A DNA stretch of 36,043 nt from Sulfitobacter sp. (GTDB lineage Bacteria; Pseudomonadota; Alphaproteobacteria; Rhodobacterales; Rhodobacteraceae). Each line of letters opens with the position of its first letter. The first letter of the stretch is position 1. The notes under the pieces are model-generated. The model saw only the letters and a list, made by a program, of their open reading frames with translations. It did no database searches and was not told where the DNA came from. Made by a program: the position numbers and the translations under genes. Below, piece after piece: positions 27,699 through 36,043 of this stretch. The stretch lies in contig JAGXFI010000070.1 in assembly GCA_024637305.1 (NCBI GenBank), forward strand, positions 1-36,043, in the 5' to 3' direction.

Positions 27699-28114
27699 TC
27701 CGCTATGCGCTCAGGTGTGGGAAAGATCATGGCTTTGAAAGCTGGTTCGCCAGCGCCTCGGCCTATGACGCGCTTGAAAAGGCAGGGCAGTTGACCTGCC
27801 CTGAATGTGGCGACCTTCAGATCACCAAGGCACTCATGGCCCCCAAGCTCGCTTCGGCAGGAGATGCGGTAGCGGTTCTGTCAGAGCCGAAGGGAGAGGT
27901 TGAAAAGGCGCTTGCCGCCTTGAAGCGAAAGATCGAGCGGGACTCCGACTATGTCGGCGCTGATTTCGCCAAGGAGGCCCGCGCGATCCATTCCGGCACG
28001 GTGCCGGAGCGGTCGATCTACGGCGAAGCGCGGCCCGACGAGGCGCGCGCGCTAATGGAGGAAGGCGTGCCGCTTATGCCGCTGCCCTTCCGGCCGAAAC
28101 GGAAGGTTCAATGA
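27695..28114 (+). CDS. DUF1178 family protein
   Basis: MIRYALRCGKDHGFESWFASASAYDALEKAGQLTCPECGDLQITKALMAPKL; coupled to NUDIX gene by overlap. Confidence 0.9.
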   Translation: MIRYALRCGKDHGFESWFASASAYDALEKAGQLTCPECGDLQITKALMAPKLASAGDAVAVLSEPKGEVEKALAALKRKIERDSDYVGADFAKEARAIHSGTVPERSIYGEARPDEARALMEEGVPLMPLPFRPKRKVQ

Positions 28115-28121
28115 GGTTGGT

Positions 28122-28766
28122 ATGACAGTTCTGATCACAGGTGCGAGCCGCGGAATCGGAGCGGCACTGGCCGACTGCTACCGCGCGCGCGGCGAGCAGG
28201 TCATCGGCACGGGCCGGTCGGCGGCGGCTCAGGTCCAGCTTGACGTTACGCAACCGGCCGGTCACGTGAAAATGGCGGAAGCGCTGGGTGATCGGGCGAT
28301 CGACCTATTGATCTGCAACGCTGGCATCTATCTGGACAAGGGCCATGATCTGGACAGCGGTTACGGTGCGGACCTCTGGGCGCATAGCTTTGCGACCAAC
28401 GTCACAGGTGTGTTTCTTGCGATTCAGGCGCTGCTGCCGAACCTGCGCCGGGCGCAGGGGGCCAAGATTGCAATTATTTCGTCACAGATGGGGTCGTCCG
28501 AACGTGCACCGGGCGGCAGTTATATCTATCGCGCCTCCAAAGCGGCAGCGCTTAACCTTGGCCGCAATCTGGCAACGGATCTGAAGGCTGAGGGCATAGC
28601 TGTCGGCATCTATCATCCCGGATGGGTGCAGACCGACATGGGAGGCGACGCGGCTGCGATCACGGCAGAGGACTCCGCGCGCGGATTGATGGCGCGGTTC
28701 GACGCGTTGGATCTTGCGCACACGGGCTGTTTCGAGACCTGGGACGGTCATGCCCATCCGCTCTGA
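28122..28766 (+). CDS. SDR-family NAD(P)-dependent oxidoreductase
   Basis: VLITGASRGIGAALADCY; NAGIY; YIYRASKAAALN (YxxxK); HPGWVQTDMGG. Confidence 0.93.
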   Translation: MTVLITGASRGIGAALADCYRARGEQVIGTGRSAAAQVQLDVTQPAGHVKMAEALGDRAIDLLICNAGIYLDKGHDLDSGYGADLWAHSFATNVTGVFLAIQALLPNLRRAQGAKIAIISSQMGSSERAPGGSYIYRASKAAALNLGRNLATDLKAEGIAVGIYHPGWVQTDMGGDAAAITAEDSARGLMARFDALDLAHTGCFETWDGHAHPL

Positions 28767-28853
28767 AGTATGGACAACGGGCAGGTCGCCGCGATTTTTT
28801 GCAGTCGGGTGCCCCGGTCACACGATTTTGGATATTTGAAGAACAATGAAGCG

Positions 28854-28910
28854 GGAACCTCGCCTGCTCTTGCGCGAGCAGGGGTGGTCGCGTAAACCGC
28901 GCCGGAACCT
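28854..28910 (+). other. Candidate structured 5' leader of lysC: two hairpins flanked by direct repeat GGAACCT
   Basis: GGAACCT at 28854-28860 and 28904-28910; stem CCTGCTC (28863-28869)/GAGCAGG (28876-28882); stem GG(T)CGCG (28886-28892)/CGCGCC (28898-28903). Confidence 0.5.
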
Positions 28911-28927
28911 AACGGCTCGGGGGTGAG

Positions 28928-30166
28928 ATGCCTGTTCTGGTAATGAAATTCGGTGGCACGTCCGTTGCGACGCTGGACCGCATCCGGCGCGCGGCCAAGC
29001 GTGTGGGGGTCGAGGTTGCCAAAGGCTATGACGTTATTGTCATCGTGTCGGCAATGGCGGGCAAGACAAATGAGCTTGTGGGCTGGGTGGGCGAGACGTC
29101 GCCGCTTTATGATGCGCGCGAGTATGATGCTGTCGTGTCGTCCGGCGAGAATATCACGGCGGGCTTGATGGCACTGACCTTGCAGGAAATGGACGTGCCT
29201 GCCCGCAGTTGGCAGGGCTGGCAGGTGCCGGTGAAGACGACAAGCGCGCATTCCTCCGCCCGTATCGAGGAAATTCCAACCGAAAACATCACGGGAAGAT
29301 TCGCGCAGGGCATGAAGGTCGCTGTGGTCGCTGGTTTTCAGGGTGTCAGTCCGGAGGGCCGCATCACGACGCTCGGGCGCGGCGGATCCGATACGACGGC
29401 TGTCGCTTTCGCCGCCGCCTTTGGGGCGGAGCGGTGTGATATTTATACAGATGTGGACGGTGTCTATACAACTGATCCGCGGGTGGAATCCAAGGCCCGA
29501 AAGCTGGACCGGATCGCCTTCGAGGAGATGCTGGAACTGGCGTCCTTGGGCGCGAAGGTGCTTCAGACGCGGTCGGTCGAGTTGGCGATGCGCTATAAGG
29601 TAAAGCTGCGGGTGCTGAGCAGTTTCGAGGAACAGTCGGACGAGGCGGGAACGCTGGTGTGCGGTGAGGAGGAAATCATGGAAAGCAATGTGGTTGCAGG
29701 GATCGCGTTCAGCCGCGATGAGGCCAAGATGACGCTGGTTTCGGTGGCCGATCGCCCGGGCATCGCCGCGAGCATTTTCGGCGCGCTCAGCGATGGCGGC
29801 GTCAACGTCGACATGATCGTGCAGAACATCGCCGAAGAGGGCCGCACGGACATGACGTGGTCGTGTCCCGTCGATCAGGTGAAGCGCGCGAAACTGGCCA
29901 TGGACAAGGCTTCGGCTTCGGGGGTCATCAACTTCAGCGAGCTGATAGCGGACGAGGATGTTGCCAAGGTGTCAGTTGTCGGCATCGGGATGCGCAGCCA
30001 TACGGGCGTTGCGGCGAAGATGTTCAAGGTGTTGTCTGCCGAAGGCATCAACATCAAGGTCATCACCACCTCAGAGATCAAGATCAGCGTTTTGATCGAC
30101 CGGAAATATATGGAACTGGCCGTGCAGGCGCTGCATGATGCCTTCGAACTTGATAAGGTCGCATAG
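28928..30166 (+). CDS. lysC: Aspartate kinase
   Basis: VLVMKFGGTSVATLDRI; GRGGSDTTAVAFAAAFGAERCDIYTDVDGVYTTDPR; tandem ACT domains. Confidence 0.97.
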   Translation: MPVLVMKFGGTSVATLDRIRRAAKRVGVEVAKGYDVIVIVSAMAGKTNELVGWVGETSPLYDAREYDAVVSSGENITAGLMALTLQEMDVPARSWQGWQVPVKTTSAHSSARIEEIPTENITGRFAQGMKVAVVAGFQGVSPEGRITTLGRGGSDTTAVAFAAAFGAERCDIYTDVDGVYTTDPRVESKARKLDRIAFEEMLELASLGAKVLQTRSVELAMRYKVKLRVLSSFEEQSDEAGTLVCGEEEIMESNVVAGIAFSRDEAKMTLVSVADRPGIAASIFGALSDGGVNVDMIVQNIAEEGRTDMTWSCPVDQVKRAKLAMDKASASGVINFSELIADEDVAKVSVVGIGMRSHTGVAAKMFKVLSAEGINIKVITTSEIKISVLIDRKYMELAVQALHDAFELDKVA

Positions 30167-30234
30167 ACGTTTCGTTCCAGCGTAGGTTGTGCTTTAACGG
30201 CGTAAGCAACGTCCAGGAGGAGGCACGCACCGGT

Positions 30235-32481
30235 ATGGCCGAGCGTGGAGAAACAGAGAGCCGCAAACTGCTCGGGCGTTTGCGCGATACCATGGCGGGG
30301 GATGACCCCGGCCAGGAACGCTTGGACAAGATCACCCATCTGATTGCGAGTTCGATGGAGTGTGAGGTGTGTTCGATTTACCTTTTCCGCGATCAGGACA
30401 CGTTGGAACTGTGTGCGACGGAAGGCCTCAACAAGGACGCGGTTCACCAGACACGGATGAAGATGGGCGAAGGTCTTGTCGGTCGGGTGGCCAAGCGGCG
30501 GCAGGTCATCAATACGCCCAACGCCCCGCAGGCAAGCGGCTTTCGCTTCATGCCGGAAACGGGAGAAGAGGTTTTTTCCAGCTTTCTGGGCGTACCGGTG
30601 CAACGGCTTGGCGAAGCGCTGGGCGTTCTCGTGGTGCAGTCGAGGGCGGCACGCGATTTTTCGGCCGATGAAATCTATGCGCTTGAAGTCGTCGCGATGG
30701 TGCTGGCTGAAATGACGGAGCTCGGCGCGTTCATCGGCGAAGGCGAAGCAATGTCGGCGCTGCACAGCCAGCCGGTCCTGTTGCGGGGAACAGTCGGGCA
30801 GGAAGGTGTGGCGGAAGGCCATGTCTGGCTGCACGAGCCACGCGTCGTCGTGTCAAACCCTGTGGCGGACGACCCGGTGCGCGAAACGGAGCGTCTGGAA
30901 GAAGCGGTCGAGCAACTGCGCGTCAGCGTCGACCAGATGCTGGAAGTGTCGGCAGACAAGGATCAGCGGCAGGTCCTTGAGGCATACCGGATGTTTGCCA
31001 ACTCCAAAGGTTGGATGCGCAGGATGCTGGAAGACATCCAGAACGGTCTGTCGGCTGAGGCTGCCGTGGAGAAAGAGCAGTCTCTCGCGCGTGCGCGGAT
31101 GGGGCAATCGACGGATGCCTACTTGCGTGATCGGTTGAGCGATCTTGACGATCTGAGCAACCGTTTGCTGAGGATCCTGACAGGGCAGGGGCGCGACACC
31201 GGCGCGGAATTGCCCGTCGACCCTATTCTGGTTGCGCGCAACATCGGACCCGCTGAATTACTGGATTACGGGCGTAGCCTGAAAGGGATCGTTCTGGAAA
31301 ACGGCTCTGTCGGGTCACATGCGGCGATCGTCGCGCGGGCGCTGGCGATACCGTTGCTGGTGCATACGGAACGCATCACCAACGAAGCGCTCAATGGCGA
31401 TCACATCATGGTGGACGGGGAGCAGGGCGTGGTTCACCTGCGTCCGGACGACAACGTTGCGGCTGCGTTTCGTGACAAGATCGCGATGCAGGCAGCGGCG
31501 CAGGAGCGTTACGCATCGATCCGGGAAAAACCTGCCGAGACCCTGTGCGGCCAGATCATCGGGATGCATATGAATGCCGGGCTGATGGCTGATCTGCCGT
31601 CGCTGGAAGGGTCGGGGGCAGAAGGGGTCGGGCTGTTCCGGACCGAGTTGCAGTTCCTGGTGCGCAACCAGATGCCGAAACGGTCTGAATTGTCTGCCCT
31701 CTATTCGCGTGTTCTGGATGCGGCAGGCGGCAAGCGGGTCGTGTTCCGCACGCTGGACATCGGGTCGGACAAGGTGTTGCCGTATCTGAAACCAAATGAC
31801 GAGCCAAATCCTGCGCTGGGCTGGCGTGCGATCCGGGTCGGATTGGACAAGCCCGGCATCATGCGGATGCAGTTGCAGGCGCTGATGCGGGCGGCGGCGG
31901 GGCGGCCCTTGACGATCATGTTCCCGTTCGTTGCGCAATTCGAAGAATACCGCGCTGCGCGGCGAGAGGTGGACAAGACGCTCGCCCGCGAGTCGCGTCT
32001 GGGCCATGTGTTGCCCGAAAGTATCGAAGTCGGTGCAATGCTGGAAACGCCAAGCCTTGGTTTTGCACCGCGCAAGTTCTTTGAAGAGGTCGACTTTGTG
32101 TCGGTTGGCGGCAATGACCTCAAACAGTTCTTTTTTGCCGCTGATCGCGAGAACGAGCGGGTGCGCCGGCGGTACGATACGCTGAACGTCAGCTTTCTGA
32201 CGTTCCTCGAAGACATTGCGCGGCGGTGCAACGAGACTGGTACGCCGTTGTCATTTTGCGGTGAAGACGCGGGAAGGCCGGTCGAGGCGATGTGTCTGGC
32301 CGCCATCGGATACCGAAATTTGTCAATGCGTCCTGCGTCCATAGGACCCGTCAAGAGCCTGCTGCGCCGTGCAGATCTGGGGGCCGTGCGCCGCGTGATC
32401 GAAACGGCCCGTGAGAGCGGCGAAATGTCTGTTCGCGGCGGGGTCATGGAATATCTGCGGGAACAGAAGTCGAGCCAGTGA
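30235..32481 (+). CDS. ptsP: Phosphoenolpyruvate-protein phosphotransferase of the nitrogen PTS (EI-Ntr, GAF domain)
   Basis: N-terminal GAF domain (ECEVCSIYLFRDQDTLELCATEGL); phospho-His motif GSVGSHAAIVARALAIP; EGVGLFRTELQFL; FVSVGGNDLKQFF; LSFCGEDAG. Confidence 0.96.
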   Translation: MAERGETESRKLLGRLRDTMAGDDPGQERLDKITHLIASSMECEVCSIYLFRDQDTLELCATEGLNKDAVHQTRMKMGEGLVGRVAKRRQVINTPNAPQASGFRFMPETGEEVFSSFLGVPVQRLGEALGVLVVQSRAARDFSADEIYALEVVAMVLAEMTELGAFIGEGEAMSALHSQPVLLRGTVGQEGVAEGHVWLHEPRVVVSNPVADDPVRETERLEEAVEQLRVSVDQMLEVSADKDQRQVLEAYRMFANSKGWMRRMLEDIQNGLSAEAAVEKEQSLARARMGQSTDAYLRDRLSDLDDLSNRLLRILTGQGRDTGAELPVDPILVARNIGPAELLDYGRSLKGIVLENGSVGSHAAIVARALAIPLLVHTERITNEALNGDHIMVDGEQGVVHLRPDDNVAAAFRDKIAMQAAAQERYASIREKPAETLCGQIIGMHMNAGLMADLPSLEGSGAEGVGLFRTELQFLVRNQMPKRSELSALYSRVLDAAGGKRVVFRTLDIGSDKVLPYLKPNDEPNPALGWRAIRVGLDKPGIMRMQLQALMRAAAGRPLTIMFPFVAQFEEYRAARREVDKTLARESRLGHVLPESIEVGAMLETPSLGFAPRKFFEEVDFVSVGGNDLKQFFFAADRENERVRRRYDTLNVSFLTFLEDIARRCNETGTPLSFCGEDAGRPVEAMCLAAIGYRNLSMRPASIGPVKSLLRRADLGAVRRVIETARESGEMSVRGGVMEYLREQKSSQ

Positions 32482-32511
32482 TGTCCTTTTGTGGTTTTTT
32501 TGGCTCTTTTT
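32472..32511 (+). terminator. Possible intrinsic terminator overlapping the ptsP stop codon
   Basis: GAGCCA (32472-32477) / TGGCTC (32501-32506) followed by TTTTT; loop is long (23 nt) and stem short. Confidence 0.4.
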
Positions 32512-32626
32512 CCGTACTATGAGCATAAACTATTATCTTCTCTCAATATTTCGGCTGTCACGGACATTTGGCAGCACGCACTAGTCTAGGCCTCTAACGC
32601 ATATCAGTTGCGCAAGAGGGGACGTG

Positions 32627-33286
32627 TCATTCCCCAGCTGCTGTTTTACTGGGGTCAAATTTCAGTCGGGCATAAAAACGGGCGAGTTCGCTCGCTGAGG
32701 GTGCGACCTCGCAGAAGGTTTTGACGTAGGCAGGAACGCGGGCCATTCTTGTGGCCGTGCTTTCCTGAACCTGCATTGAAATGTAGCCGATCTGGGTCAG
32801 GTAGACTGTTCTCGCCCGCACGTCGGCATCTTTGGAAGGGAGGCCAAACCGCTCGAACATCGCGCGGATCGCGGCGAGGCGGCGGTCATCGACAGCATTT
32901 ACACGCGCCATCACGGCATCGGATTGATGTGCCCAGCCACGGACGGCGAAATCCAGCTTTGGATCAAACAAGTTGGGGTCGTTAAACACCACGATGAGGT
33001 TCAGAACGGCCTCTGAAATCGTTTCGGCATAGGCTGTGCAGGCGTCGATAAAGGCACCGGTATTCTTCGCCTCCCAATCCGCCAAAAGGGCATCGAGCAA
33101 AGCCTCGCGATCCCTGAAAAACCAGTAGAAGCTGGTGCGCGACAGCTTTAACCCATTGGCCAAAGGCTGAATTTTGACCGCATCAAGCCCGTTTTCCACA
33201 AACGCCACCTTGGCCGCATCAAGCCAGACCTCACGTGATCCGCGCCAGCCCTTTGCCGTCTGATCGTCTGATTTTGCATCTCTCAT
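32627..33286 (-). CDS. TetR family transcriptional regulator
   Basis: N-terminal HTH: EVWLDAAKVAFVENGLDAVKIQPLANGLKLSRTSFYWFFRDREALLDALLADWEA. Confidence 0.92.
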   Translation of the reverse strand: MRDAKSDDQTAKGWRGSREVWLDAAKVAFVENGLDAVKIQPLANGLKLSRTSFYWFFRDREALLDALLADWEAKNTGAFIDACTAYAETISEAVLNLIVVFNDPNLFDPKLDFAVRGWAHQSDAVMARVNAVDDRRLAAIRAMFERFGLPSKDADVRARTVYLTQIGYISMQVQESTATRMARVPAYVKTFCEVAPSASELARFYARLKFDPSKTAAGE

Positions 33287-33333
33287 AGCCTCAATCTATT
33301 CGCTATGCCCGGAGCTACCAAACAAAATATTCA

Positions 33334-33368
33334 AGTATGAACCTAAACTTGACAGGTGTGAACATACT
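33334..33368 (+). promoter_or_regulatory. Candidate regulator-binding/promoter region between divergent TetR and oxidoreductase genes
   Basis: Direct repeats GTATGAAC (33335-33342) / GTGTGAAC (33356-33363), 21-bp period; inverted AGTATG (33334-33339) / CATACT (33363-33368); TTGACA (33349-33354) between. Confidence 0.5.
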
Positions 33369-33402
33369 GTGGCGTAGTCGATCAGACGCCAAGGAGATTC
33401 CC

Positions 33403-35439
33403 ATGTCCAATGATCCGCTCCTCCAGACCTATCAACTCAAGCACCTTACGCTGAAAAACCGGCTGATGATTACCAGCCACGAACCGGCCTATCCCGAGGA
33501 CGGGATGCCCAAGGAGCGGTATCGCGCCTATCATGTCGAGCGGGCGCGCGCGGGCGTGGCGCTGACAATGACGGCGGGTTCGGCCTCTGTCGCGCGCGAC
33601 AGTCCACCGGTATTCAACAATATTCTTGCGTGGAAAGATGAAGTCGTCGGCTGGATGAAACAGCTGACAGACGAATGCCATGATCACGGCTGCGCGGTCA
33701 TGATCCAGCTCACGCATCTGGGCCGCCGCACCCGTTGGGACAAGGCCGATTGGCTGCCGGTCGTCTCCCCGGGTCACCAGCGCGAACCCTCGCACAAGGC
33801 GTTTCCCAAGAAGGTCGAAGACTGGGACATCGCCCGGATCATCGAAGATTATGCCGATGCCGCAGAGCGGATGCAGGCGGCGGGTCTCGACGGGATCGAG
33901 CTGCAGGCCTACGGGCATCTGATGGATCAGTTCTGGTCGCCGTTGACCAACGATCTGGACGGCCCCTATGGCGGCAGCCTCGACAATCGTTTGCGGTTTA
34001 CCTTTGACACGCTCAGGGCAATCCGTGACCGTGTTGGTCCCGATTTCATCGTCGGCGTGCGCTATACCGGAGACGAGGATTTGCCCGGTGGTCTGACCAA
34101 GGAAGAGGGATTGGAAATCTCGCGCCGCCTGAAAGGCAGTGGTATGGTGGATTTCCTCAACGTAATCAAAGGCCATATCGAAACCGATGCAGGCCTGACC
34201 GACGTGATCCCCGTGCAGGGCATGCGCAGCGCGCCGCATCTGGATTTTGCCGGGGAGATTAGGGCAGCAACGCAGTTTCCCACATTTCACGCCGCCAAGA
34301 TTCAGGATGTCGCGACCGCGCGCCATGCCATCGCCAGCGGCAAGCTCGACATGGTGGGGATGACTCGTGCCCATATGGCTGATCCGCATATCATGGCCAA
34401 GATCATGCGCGGCGAAGAGGAGCGCATCCGCCCTTGTGTCGGTGCGAATTACTGCCTCGATCGTATTTATCAAGGCGGCATGGCGCTGTGCCTGCACAAT
34501 CCGGCCACGGGCCGCGAGCTGGAACAGCCGCATGTCGCGACCAAGGCCGCCACCGAACGGCGCGTTGTGATTGTGGGGGCCGGACCTGCTGGGCTGGAGG
34601 CCGCGCGCGTTGCCGCAGAGCGTGGTCACGAGGTGATCGTGCATGAGGCGGCGAATGATTCGGGCGGCCAGATCCGCCTGACGACCCAAACTGTGCGCCG
34701 CGCCGAGATGATCCAAATCATCCAGTGGCGCGTTGAGGAATGCGAGAGGATGGGCGTGACCTTCCGCTTCAACTCCTTTGCGGATGCGGACATCGTTCTG
34801 GCCGACAATCCAGACGTCGTCATCATCGCCACCGGCGGCTTGCCGCATACCGGGGTGCTGGCCGAGGGCGATGCGCTTGTCGTGTCGGCCTGGGATATTC
34901 TATCGGGTGATGCCCAGCCGGGGGGAAACGTGCTGATCTATGACGATGCCGGTGATTATGCTGCGCTGCAAGCGGCGGAAAAGATAGCCGAAACCGGCGC
35001 GAAGGTGGAGATTATGACCCGTGACCGGACATTTGCACCGGAAGTCATGGCGATGTCGCTCACCCCCTCGATGCGCGAACTGCAAAAGCGTGACGTGACC
35101 TTCACCGTAACCTGGAAGCTGGACGCCGTGCGCCGTGACGGCAACAAGTTGGTGGCGACGATTGGCAGCGACTACGGCGGTGTCAGCCGTGAGAGACATG
35201 TCGATCAAGTGATCGTCAACCACGGCACAAGGCCGCTCGATGATCTCTATTTTGATCTGCGCGAGGGGTCACGCAATCTTGGTGAAGTTGATTATGAAGT
35301 TCTGGTGGCGGGGCGTCCACAAAACGTCACCCGCAACGCGAAAGGTAGCTATCAACTGTTCCGCATCGGTGATGCCGTAGCGGCGCGCAATACACATGCG
35401 GCGATCTATGACGCGTTGCGTTTGATGAAGGATCTCTGA
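33403..35439 (+). CDS. OYE-type NADH:flavin oxidoreductase with C-terminal FAD/NAD(P) domain (dimethylamine/N-methyl amine dehydrogenase-like; StcD/DgcA-like)
   Basis: FMN TIM-barrel start LTLKNRLMITSHEPAYPEDGMP; GIELQAYGHLMDQFWSPLTNDLDGPYGGSLDNRLRF; RPCVGANYCLDRIYQGGMALCLHNPATG; VVIVGAGPAGLEAARVAAERGHEV. Confidence 0.88.
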   Translation: MSNDPLLQTYQLKHLTLKNRLMITSHEPAYPEDGMPKERYRAYHVERARAGVALTMTAGSASVARDSPPVFNNILAWKDEVVGWMKQLTDECHDHGCAVMIQLTHLGRRTRWDKADWLPVVSPGHQREPSHKAFPKKVEDWDIARIIEDYADAAERMQAAGLDGIELQAYGHLMDQFWSPLTNDLDGPYGGSLDNRLRFTFDTLRAIRDRVGPDFIVGVRYTGDEDLPGGLTKEEGLEISRRLKGSGMVDFLNVIKGHIETDAGLTDVIPVQGMRSAPHLDFAGEIRAATQFPTFHAAKIQDVATARHAIASGKLDMVGMTRAHMADPHIMAKIMRGEEERIRPCVGANYCLDRIYQGGMALCLHNPATGRELEQPHVATKAATERRVVIVGAGPAGLEAARVAAERGHEVIVHEAANDSGGQIRLTTQTVRRAEMIQIIQWRVEECERMGVTFRFNSFADADIVLADNPDVVIIATGGLPHTGVLAEGDALVVSAWDILSGDAQPGGNVLIYDDAGDYAALQAAEKIAETGAKVEIMTRDRTFAPEVMAMSLTPSMRELQKRDVTFTVTWKLDAVRRDGNKLVATIGSDYGGVSRERHVDQVIVNHGTRPLDDLYFDLREGSRNLGEVDYEVLVAGRPQNVTRNAKGSYQLFRIGDAVAARNTHAAIYDALRLMKDL

Positions 35440-35856
35440 TCCGTTCAAACAAGAAATTCATGTGATTTAGGCTCATGCCGAACGCGAGGTTGGCGCGGTG
35501 ATCGGGGGCGGCGGGCAAAGCCGCTGGGACGTGCAAGACCAGATCTTGCGCAGGTTTTGTTCTGAACGAACTGCGCGTCGGTGTGTCTTGCCACGTGCCC
35601 TGGCTTGTCCAAACACCCCCGAGGCACGGGTGACCCGGATCATCATGGAGCCCGAAGAGTCCCCGCAGATGTCAGATTTCAGCTGCGTGGCGACTGTTCT
35701 GCTGGACAGCGGGCGGTGCCAGTCACCGAAGCTGAAACGCAGGACAAGGCAAACCGGCCATTATGCTACACTGTATAGCGCTAGATCATCGAGAGATTAT
35801 CAAATCCTTGAACCCGAAATTCAGGGGTTGGAGGGGTAGACGCGGGCAACAGTCGG

Positions 35857-36043
35857 TCAGCCGTCCGACAAGCGCGAGGCTGCGCGAAATTTGATTTGGT
35901 CTGTAACGCAACTGGCAAGGTCAGTCATGAGTTTGGTATCCATATCTTTCCATGATCTCGGCAATGAATCGATTGCACATAGCGCGCCAAGCGGCGCGCC
36001 CTGAGGGTCGTGAATGGGAACGCCGAGATACGCGCGAACGCCA
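35857..36043 (-). CDS. GAF-domain protein, C-terminal fragment (truncated by window edge)
   Basis: Reverse strand from 36042 reads GVRAYLGVPIHDPQGAPLGALCAIDSLPRSWKDMDTKLMTDLASCVTDQIKFRAASRLSDG*, typical GAF C-terminal half. Not in the ORF track. Confidence 0.75.
   Translation of the reverse strand, partial: GVRAYLGVPIHDPQGAPLGALCAIDSLPRSWKDMDTKLMTDLASCVTDQIKFRAASRLSDG

Noticed and set aside
30186-30210. GTTGTGCTT...AAGCAAC partial inverted repeat before ptsP
   Set aside because: Needs a 2-nt bulge and has a short stem; no terminator features.
29875-30834. 319-aa minus-strand ORF across lysC/ptsP
   Set aside because: Antisense to two conserved genes; shadow ORF.
33382-34848. 488-aa antisense ORF opposite the OYE-type oxidoreductase
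   Set aside because: Composition is that of a shadow ORF in GC-rich coding DNA; the sense frame has clear conserved motifs throughout. No independent RBS or domain evidence.
1-36043. CRISPR arrays, tRNA/rRNA genes, transposases, integrases, phage or defence genes
   Set aside because: No regularly spaced repeats, no tRNA-like cloverleaf seen by eye, and no such protein families in any frame. A tRNAscan/DefenseFinder run would be the decisive check.

Overview
This window looks like an ordinary, gene-dense, high-GC chromosomal segment of an alphaproteobacterium, most likely Rhodobacteraceae/Roseobacter group by gene content (inference; I ran no search). About 37 protein-coding genes are supported, nearly all recognisable housekeeping or metabolic families. 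In order: the edge of a Tad/Flp pilus locus (cpaB N-terminus plus a small Flp-like pilin), SLT lytic transglycosylase, 3-oxoacid CoA-transferase A/B, YkuD-like L,D-transpeptidase, topA-dprA-tldD, the cytochrome oxidase cluster ctaC-ctaB-(small ORF)-ctaG-ctaE-surf1 without subunit I, thrC-M16 peptidase-GNAT, an MBL-fold protein, a GlcD-like FAD oxidase, apt, a DsbA-like protein, mtnP, a secreted protein of unknown function, flavin reductase, GNAT, EcsC, modABC, NUDIX, DUF1178, SDR, lysC, ptsP, and a TetR/OYE-type flavin oxidoreductase pair. Two truncated edge genes (cpaB N-terminus, GAF-domain C-terminus) and one small gene start inside ctaB are missing or obscured in the supplied ORF track. 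I found no tRNA, rRNA, CRISPR array, transposase, phage gene or defence island, and no clearly new multi-gene system. The points worth a second look are (a) non-coding structure: a nested inverted repeat that can mask the CoA-transferase ribosome-binding site, a two-hairpin lysC leader flanked by GGAACCT repeats, a near-perfect 36-bp palindrome between tldD and dprA, overlapping palindromes at a convergent gene junction, tandem hairpins after the pilin, and a 21-bp-spaced direct repeat at the TetR/OYE promoter; and (b) deviations from canonical catalytic or ligand motifs in several enzymes.
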